Assembly (NCBI GenBank): GCA_032622095.1
Contig: CP136061.1
Coordinates: forward strand, 129,776,754 to 129,840,753
Source: Siphonodentalium dalli
Taxonomy: Eukaryota > Mollusca > Scaphopoda > Gadilida > Siphonodentaliidae
Length of the DNA stretch: 64,000 nucleotides
Direction: 5' to 3'
Below, piece by piece: positions 56,785 through 64,000 of this stretch. A program made the position numbers and the translations under genes. The notes beneath the pieces are model-generated. The model was not told the origin of the DNA. It saw nothing but the letters and a program-made list of their open reading frames with translations, and made no database searches. Numbering within the stretch: position 1 is the first letter of the stretch; each line of letters begins with the position of its first letter.

Positions 56785-59766
56785 CGGATTCTATAGTTTC
56801 CCTACACACACTCAAGAAGCGCAGCTCTAATTATTGAGTTACAGTTAACCATGCATATGGCAATATAAAGTATAACCTTATATACATCGAACGTCTGCGC
56901 GTGCCAGGGAATACCCAAAACAAATGTGTGTCATAAATCTAACTCAGAACCGAAAGCAGTCAGTTTAATTTTTCAGTAATATATTGATACGCTTAACAAC
57001 TTATGCATCTATACAATTCGCTTGTTTAGTTGACATTATACTCAATTTTACACCGCGCACAGTGAACCGAGTTATACTCCAAATTCACGGAGCAAGTGGG
57101 AAGCGCCGATGCGTGTTGTGATACGAATTTGAATGCAACGCAAAGTAAACACTTCGTTGCCACTCGAAAACTGTGTTGTAGTACTCGAAAGATCGCCGAG
57201 CCAATCAAATAGCGTTGATTGGGCCGAACAGAGGCCACTACGTTCTTGTAAAAACACCCCCTTCCAGACCCCGTGCAAGTATATAAATCCAGATTGGTTT
57301 CATATCAAACCATATCTTTCGTTCACTGTCGCTCGATCGTTCTAAATCAAAACCATTTCAGTCGAACATTATAGAAATTGCCATCATTATGTCATCAGTT
57401 GCAGGCATCGACATGAAAGGGGGACTTTTTGGTTTCCTCATAGATTCAGCGTTTACGTTCAGTGATCAGGATATTTCACAATCGCATGGGAAAATAACCA
57501 GGTCGTGTGTCTCAACAAATCTCGAGTACCTTGCTTCAATTCGAGCGAACGCCACAGATGATTTCAATGTGAATGGCACGGATGTCGACCTTGATGACTG
57601 TGATTCCTACCAAGCTCAACTGAGGGGTCACAATGTCAGCAGTTCCATTCTGTTTTCTGTGGGGTGTGATGCAGCGACAGATTCGAAAGACAAGAAAGGA
57701 ATCAAGCGAGCATGTGCCGAAGCCGTTCTGCCCCCAAATAAGAGACCGGTAGTGAACAGTTTAAGGAACAAATCAAAAGAATATTGCTTTTTCTGCAAAC
57801 ACAGTAAAAAGCCAGCACGGTTGTACAAAAGTCACCTGGTAAAAGACGACAATGATGTAGTTACCTGTCCCATTCTCCGACGGTACAAGTGCCCTCTATG
57901 TGGTGTTTCTGGTGACAAAGCTCACACGATCAAGTATTGTCCATCATACGACGGGATATCCATGAGCGTTGCCGTAGCCAGGAGAAGAAAGTTCGACAGC
58001 AAGAGAGTCAGATCTTCATAAGCTGCAAGCCAGATTAGCACACGCTATGTGTCTAAATGCCCGTTTTGTTTAAATATTATTCAATTGTTATATATGCCTT
58101 TAATTTATGTTGGTGCGCATGGAAATTTGAAACATGCGCACAATTTGTATTGTATAAATAAACAATTTGTAATGAATTATATGCAAAGAAGCTTTTACAT
58201 ATTAGGCAATAAACTTATGTATAACAAATATCCTTTTCGTATCTATATATAAACAAATGGGCGGTCTCTTGGTGCTTGCATTTTTTGTACCTCGTTCCTG
58301 TCGTGTCGTGTAGATATTTCTGAAATTGTAGCTGTCAAATGTCAAAATCTAGTGATTATTGTGCGAATGGGTGGTTTCGCCTACTTGTCTAATGTCTTGT
58401 TCTTTGAACACACAGAAAGAAATCGCATGCAACAATTCCAATCCCGCTTTCTATAAGCCATATATCAGTCCATCGTCAAAGCTTCAATGGAAGACTCGCG
58501 TAGCAGGGTTGCGAGTACAAATGCCCCACTGAAGCATAACAGTACGATGATAAAACAAAATCGTTTCATGCAAGACTTGTGGTGATCGCTGGTCGGAGAA
58601 GGCCGGCGCTTCAGATTGAATTTTTTTTTTTTTTGGTACAAATTTCCCAATGTATCCATTTTGTGATCACTATTTTAACTATAACTCTAAATCCGTGTCT
58701 TTGGTTCAGTTCAAGATACAAACCACAATGAACTGTCAGGTTTAAATGAGGTAGTAATCAACGATTTCTGGACATTTTCACAATGTTGAGTGGTTACTGT
58801 ACTACAACATTCTGCTGTACCACGGTCATTGACAAACAGCACACAATAGACAGAAATGGACTAAGCATTCAACTGTCTGTACTTTGACTGGACTGTCACA
58901 TCATAAATTGTATTATCTCCCTTGGACTGTCCATGCAATGCACCAATTTTTAACCATTGTTTGGCCGAAAGTAGCCGTCTTCGGTCCCATAGTTAACCAT
59001 GACAGAGCGAGTGTCAGTCTATGGTCACCTTGTGAGCAGATATAGAACCTAGATAAATGTAAGATGATATAAAAACTAAAGAAAAATTATCGTATCAATT
59101 TTGAATTTTTTTTTTGGAACTGCAGAAGACTGTTTTGAAGGGAGATAAATCAATCTCTTTTCCGGTGTATTACCACATAGAGCTGGTCCACACCATGCAG
59201 ATACGAAACACATACTTCGCAAGTCAAACATCATCCTATTTTGTGAACTATGGTACCTTTATAAAATAATTAAACCATTAAAACAGTACTCACATTAATA
59301 ACAAATGTCAAACTGACAGTTACAGCCCTTATATGCTTAAAATCCTATTTTTCAGCCCTCCTACAAACCCATGAAATCGTGTATGGATACTTGAACTAAA
59401 ACGCATAATATTGTCGATGACAGTGTTGTCGTGCAACAACGTGCTTATGTAGCCTAAATTGTTTATTTCAGATGGTTGGAACTAATATTTTGCCTCAATT
59501 TCGGTATGTTTGTTCTGTCAGACACATGCCCCTCGTTTCGAATTTACAAAACACCATATTTCCACCACGTTGTTTGGCGATATTTGACCAATTTAAACAA
59601 TGGCAAAGCGAATGGCAGAAAATTATCATACCATCGCCCGTTAGAACTATGCTGGCGTTAACCTATATGGGAATCAGAAATAAACCCATCACAGTGGTTG
59701 GCTCTCAAGGCCTTTTCCTTCAGAAATAATGCACCGGTCAAGCAGCCGTCAGAAGAGTTATAAATG
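56785..59766 (+). repeat. Array unit 20, family C subtype E (2,982 bp)
   Basis: Same marks as unit 18, including AGATAAATG. TATA starts at 57280, AATAAA at 58157, MITE-like element 58913-59148. It lies exactly 5,965 bp after unit 18. Confidence 0.95.
57389..58021 (+). CDS. nanos: Nanos-type zinc-finger protein, copy 20 (Y71C, V134F)
   Basis: Differs from copy 18 by one private base, giving V134F between C133 and C136 of the first knuckle (CVFC to CFFC). Ligands intact; the effect on folding is uncertain. This is the only coding difference seen between the two dimers. Confidence 0.96.
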   Translation: MSSVAGIDMKGGLFGFLIDSAFTFSDQDISQSHGKITRSCVSTNLEYLASIRANATDDFNVNGTDVDLDDCDSYQAQLRGHNVSSSILFSVGCDAATDSKDKKGIKRACAEAVLPPNKRPVVNSLRNKSKEYCFFCKHSKKPARLYKSHLVKDDNDVVTCPILRRYKCPLCGVSGDKAHTIKYCPSYDGISMSVAVARRRKFDSKRVRSS

Positions 59767-62749
59767 CGGATTCTATAGTTTCCCTACACACACTCAAGAA
59801 GCGCAGCTCTAATTATTGAGTTACAGTTAACCATGCATATGGCAATATAAAGTATAACCTTATATACATCGAACGTCTGCGCGTGCCAGGGAATACCCAA
59901 AACAAATGTGTGTCATAAATCTAACTCAGAACCGAAAGCAGTCAGTTTAATTTTTCAGTAATATATTGATACGCTTAACAACTTATGCATCTATACAATT
60001 CGCTTGTTTAGTTGACATTATACTCAATTTTACACCGCGCACAGTGAACCGAGTTATACTCCAAATTCACGGAGCAAGTGGGAAGCGCCGATGCGTGTTG
60101 TGATACGAATTTGAATGCAACGCAAAGTAAACACTTCGTTGCCACTCGAAAAACTGTGTTGTAGTACTCGAAAGATCGCCGAGCCAATCAAATAGCGTTG
60201 ATTGGGTCGAACAGAGGCCACTACGTTCTTGTAAAAACACCCCCTTCCAGACCCCGTGCAAGTATATAAATCCAGATTGGTTTCATATCAAACCATATCT
60301 TTCGTTCACTGTCGCTCGATCGTTCTAAATCAAAACCATTTCAGTCGAACATTATAGAAATTGCCATCATTATGTCATCAGTTGCAGGCATCGACATGAA
60401 AGGGGGACTTTTTGGTTTCCTCATAGATTCAGCGTTTACGTTCAGTGATCAGGATATTTCACAATCGCATGGGAAAATAACCAGGTCGTGTGTCTCAACA
60501 AATCTCGAGTACCTTGCTTCAATTCGAGCGAACGCCACAGATGATTTCAATGTGAATGGCACGGATGTCGACCTTGATGACTATGATTCCTACCAAGCTC
60601 AACTGAGGGGTCACAATGTCAGCAGTTCCATTCTGTTTTCTGTGGGGTGTGATGCAGCGACAGATTCGAATGACAAGAAAGGAATCAAGCGAGCATGTGC
60701 CGAAGCCGTTCTGCCCCCAAATAAGAGACCGGTAGTGAACAGTTTAAGGAACAAATCAAAAGAATATTGCGTTTTCTGCAAACACAGTAAAAAGCCAGCA
60801 CGGTTGTACAAAAGTCACCTGGTAAAAGACGACAATGATGTAGTTACCTGTCCCATTCTCCGACGGTACAAGTGCCCTCTATGTGGTGTTTCTGGTGACA
60901 AAGCTCACACGATCAAGTATTGTCCATCATACGACGGGATATCCATGAGCGTTGCCGTAGCCAGGAGAAGAAAGTTCGACAGCAAGAGAGTCAGATCTTC
61001 ATAAGCTGCAAGCCAGATTAGCACACGCTATGTGTCTAAATGCCCGTTTTGTTTAAATATTATTCAATTGTTATATATGCCTTTAATTTATGTTGGTGCG
61101 CATGGAAATTTGAAACATGCGCACAATTTGTATTGTATAAATAAACAATTTGTAATGAATTATATGCAAAGAAGCTTTTACATATTAGGCAATAAACTTA
61201 TGTATAACAAATATCCTTTTCGTATCTATATATAAACAAATGGGCGGTCTCTTGGTGCTTGCATTTTTTGTACCTCGTTCCTGTCGTGTCGTGTAGATAT
61301 TTCTGAAATTGTAGCTGTCAAATGTCAAAATCTAGTGATTATTGTGCGAATGGGTGGTTTCGCCTACTTGTCTAATGTCTTGTTCTTTGAACACACAGAA
61401 AGAAATCGCATGCAACAATTCCAATCCCGCTTTCTATAAGCCATATATCAGTCCATCGTCAAAGCTTCAATGGAAGACTCGCGTAGCAGGGTTGCGAGTA
61501 CAAATGCCCCACTGAAGCATAACAGTACGATGATAAAACAAAATCGTTTCATGCAAGACTTGTGGTGATCGCTGGTCGGAGAAGGCCGGCGCTTCAGATT
61601 GAATTTTTTTTTTTTTTGGTACAAATTTCCCAATGTATCCATTTTGTGATCACTATTTTAACTATAACTCTAAATCCGTGTCTTTGGTTCAGTTCAAGAT
61701 ACAAACCACAATGAACTGTCAGGTTTAAATGAGGTAGTAATCAACGATTTCTGGCCATTTTCACAATGTTGAGTGGTTACTGTACTACAACATTCTGCTG
61801 TACCACGGTCATTGACAAACAGCACACAATAGACAGAAATGGACTAAGCATTCAACTGTCTGTACTTTGACTGGACTGTCACATCATAAATTGAATTATC
61901 TCCCTTGGACTGTCCATGCAATGCACCAATTTTTAACCATTGTTTGGCCGAAAGTAGCCGTCTTCGGTCCCATAGTTAACCATGACAGAGCGAGTGTCAG
62001 TCTATGGTCACCTTGTGAGCAGATATAGAACCTAGATAGATGTAAGATGATATAAAAACTAAAGAAAAATTATCGTATCAATTTTGAAATTTTTTTTTGG
62101 AACTGCAGAAGACTGTTTTGAAGGGAGATAAATCAATCTCTTTTCCGGTGTATTACCACATAGAGCTGGTCCACACCATGCAGATACGAAACACATACTT
62201 CGCAAGTCAAACAACATCCTATTTTGTGAACTATGGTACCTTTATAAAATAATTAAACCATTAAAACAGTACTCACATTAATAACAAATGTCAAACTGAC
62301 AGTTACAGCCCTTATATGCTTAAAATCCTATTTTTCAGCCCTCCTACAAACCCATGAAATCGTGTATGGATACTTGAACTAAAACGCATAATATTGTCGA
62401 TGACAGTGTTGTCGTGCAACAACGTGCTTATGTAGCCTAAATTGTTTATTTCAGATGGTTGGAACTAATATTTTGCCTCAATTTCGGTATGTTTGTTCTG
62501 TCAGACACATGCCCCTCGTTTCGAATTTACAAAACACCATATTTCCACCACGTTGTTTGGCGATATTTGACCAATTTAAACAATGGCAAAGCGAATGGCA
62601 GAAAATTATCATACCATCGCCCGTTAGAACTATGCTGGCGTTAACCTATATGGGAATCAGAAATAAACCCATCACAGTGGTTGGCTCTCAAGGCCTTTTC
62701 CTTCAGAAATAATGCACCGGTCAAGCAGCCGTCAGAAGAGTTATAAATG
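59767..62749 (+). repeat. Array unit 21, family C subtype D (2,983 bp)
   Basis: Same marks as unit 19, including the extra A and GGGTCGAAC. TATA starts at 60263, AATAAA at 61140, MITE-like element 61896-62131. It lies exactly 5,965 bp after unit 19. Confidence 0.95.
60372..61004 (+). CDS. nanos: Nanos-type zinc-finger protein, copy 21 (K100N)
   Basis: Protein identical to copy 19, including K100N, as expected if units 20-21 are a duplicate of units 18-19. Confidence 0.97.
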   Translation: MSSVAGIDMKGGLFGFLIDSAFTFSDQDISQSHGKITRSCVSTNLEYLASIRANATDDFNVNGTDVDLDDYDSYQAQLRGHNVSSSILFSVGCDAATDSNDKKGIKRACAEAVLPPNKRPVVNSLRNKSKEYCVFCKHSKKPARLYKSHLVKDDNDVVTCPILRRYKCPLCGVSGDKAHTIKYCPSYDGISMSVAVARRRKFDSKRVRSS

Positions 62750-64000
62750 CGGATTCTATAGTTTCCCTACACACACTCAAGAAGCGCAGCTCTAATTATT
62801 GAGTTACAGTTAACCATGCATATGGCAATATAAAGTATAACCTTATATACATCGAACGTCTGCGCGTGCCAGGGAATACCCAAAACAAATGTGTGTCATA
62901 AATCTAACTCAGAACCGAAAGCAGTCAGTTTAATTTTTCAGTAATATATTGATACGCTTAACAACTTATGCATCTATACAATTCGCTTGTTTAGTTGACA
63001 TTATACTCAATTTTACACCGCGCACAGTGAACCGAGTTATACTCCAAATTCACGGAGCAAGTGGGAAGCGCCGATGCGTGTTGTGATACGAATTTGAATG
63101 CAACGCAAAGTAAACACTTCGTTGCCACTCGAAAACTGTGTTGTAGTACTCGAAAGATCGCCGAGCCAATCAAATAGCGTTGATTGGGTCGAACAGAGGC
63201 CACTACGTTCTTGTAAAAACACCCCCTTCCAGACCCCGTGCAAGTATATAAATCCAGATTGGTTTCATATCAAACCATATCTTTCGTTCACTGTCGCTCG
63301 ATCGTTCTAAATCAAAACCATTTCAGTCGAACATTATAGAAATTGCCATCATTATGTCATCAGTTGCAGGCATCGACATGAAAGGGGGACTTTTTGGTTT
63401 CCTCATAGATTCAGCGTTTACGTTCAGTGATCAGGATATTTCACAATCGCATGGGAAAATAACCAGGTCGTGTGTCTCAACAAATCTCGAGTACCTTGCT
63501 TCAATTCGAGCGAACGCCACAGATGATTTCAATGTGAATGGCACGGATGTCGACCTTGATGACTATGATTCCTACCAAGCTCAACTGAGGGGTCACAATG
63601 TCAGCAGTTCCATTCTGTTTTCTGTGGGGTGTGATGCAGCGACAGATTCGAAAGACAAGAAAGGAATCAAGCGAGCATGTGCCGAAGCCGTTCTGCCCCC
63701 AAATAAGAGACCGGTAGTGAACAGTTTAAGGAACAAATCAAAAGAATATTGCGTTTTCTGCAAACACAGTAAAAAGCCAGCACGGTTGTACAAAAGTCAC
63801 CTGGTAAAAGACGACAATGATGTAGTTACCTGTCCCATTCTCCGACGGTACAAGTGCCCTCTATGTGGTGTTTCTGGTGACAAAGCTCACACGATCAAGT
63901 ATTGTCCATCATACGACGGGATATCCATGAGCGTTGCCGTAGCCAGGAGAAGAAAGTTCGACAGCAAGAGAGTCAGATCTTCATAAGCTGCAAGCCAGAT
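62750..64000 (+). repeat. Array unit 22, family C, cut by the window end
   Basis: The first 1,251 bp of a unit, ending 14 bases after the stop codon, so the 3' UTR and the D/E marks are not visible. It has GGGTCGAAC like units 19 and 21 but lacks their extra A. TATA starts at 63245. Confidence 0.95.
63354..63986 (+). CDS. nanos: Nanos-type zinc-finger protein, copy 22
   Basis: Complete C-family consensus protein, identical to copies 11, 14 and 15. Its polyadenylation signal lies outside the window. Confidence 0.97.
   Translation: MSSVAGIDMKGGLFGFLIDSAFTFSDQDISQSHGKITRSCVSTNLEYLASIRANATDDFNVNGTDVDLDDYDSYQAQLRGHNVSSSILFSVGCDAATDSKDKKGIKRACAEAVLPPNKRPVVNSLRNKSKEYCVFCKHSKKPARLYKSHLVKDDNDVVTCPILRRYKCPLCGVSGDKAHTIKYCPSYDGISMSVAVARRRKFDSKRVRSS

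Larger units (their letters stand above)
1..64000 (+). repeat. Head-to-tail tandem array of about 3-kb nanos gene units
   Basis: The whole window is one direct tandem repeat. Taking CGGATTCTATAG as the phase marker, units start at 1, 2993, 5996, 8999, 11991, 14993, 17985, 20988, 23983, 26962, 29944, 32926, 35908, 38890, 41872, 44854, 47836, 50820, 53802, 56785, 59767 and 62750. All units have the same orientation and no foreign DNA separates them. Both ends of the window lie inside the array, so total copy number is unknown and could be larger. Neighbouring units differ by a few substitutions and small indels only. The organisation resembles rDNA or histone clusters, but the repeated gene is a nanos homologue. 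Confidence 0.98.

Noticed and set aside
1-64000. CRISPR array, rDNA or prokaryotic operon as explanation of the periodicity
   Set aside because: The period is about 3 kb with a full gene per unit, there are no short spacers or rRNA sequences, and the signals are eukaryotic (TATA, AATAAA).

Overview
The window is one head-to-tail tandem array. Twenty-one complete units of 2,979-3,003 bp and a twenty-second cut by the window edge fill all 64 kb; neither array edge is visible. Each unit carries one intronless gene of 210 codons whose C-terminal half is an exact Nanos-type double CCHC zinc finger. The gene has its own CCAAT/TATA promoter upstream and an AATAAA polyadenylation signal downstream. 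There are no operons, ribosome-binding sites, tRNAs, rRNAs or CRISPRs. This is eukaryotic, metazoan DNA, because Nanos is an animal germline protein. The repeated 11-bp motif TTATCTCCCTT and its reverse complement, which I recall as abundant in mollusc intergenic DNA, suggest a mollusc or another lophotrochozoan; that part is inference.

Layout of a unit (unit 1 coordinates): 1-416 upstream spacer with nothing recognisable; 417-503 CCAAT and TATA boxes; 504-604 leader; 605-1237 nanos CDS; 1238-about 1400 3' UTR with a 9-bp perfect hairpin and AATAAA; about 1400-2126 AT-rich spacer with a T tract and a small antisense frame; 2127-2362 a 236-bp MITE-like element with 11-bp inverted ends; 2363-2992 spacer with a doubtful two-exon small frame.

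Subtypes: units 1-7 are two interleaved subtypes, A (2,992 bp; units 1, 4, 6) and B (3,002-3,003 bp; units 2, 3, 5, 7, with an 8-bp insertion after the stop codon). Units 8-9 are mosaics. Units 10-22 form a younger, more uniform C family (mostly 2,982 bp) that again splits into two interleaved subtypes, D and E. Units 18-19 and 20-21 look like a duplicated 5,965-bp dimer. The pattern fits unequal crossing-over and gene conversion.

Twenty-one of the 22 nanos copies are open and all keep the eight zinc ligands. Unit 17 alone has a 1-base frameshift, and it sits among five other homopolymer-length changes, so a consensus error is a serious alternative to a pseudogene. Private missense variants outnumber silent ones about 3:1, as expected with little constraint on single copies. 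Between the A/B and C families, however, the CDS differs far less than the spacer. The main discovery candidate is the amplified nanos locus itself: a normally single- or low-copy translational repressor of the germline present as a satellite-like array of complete genes.
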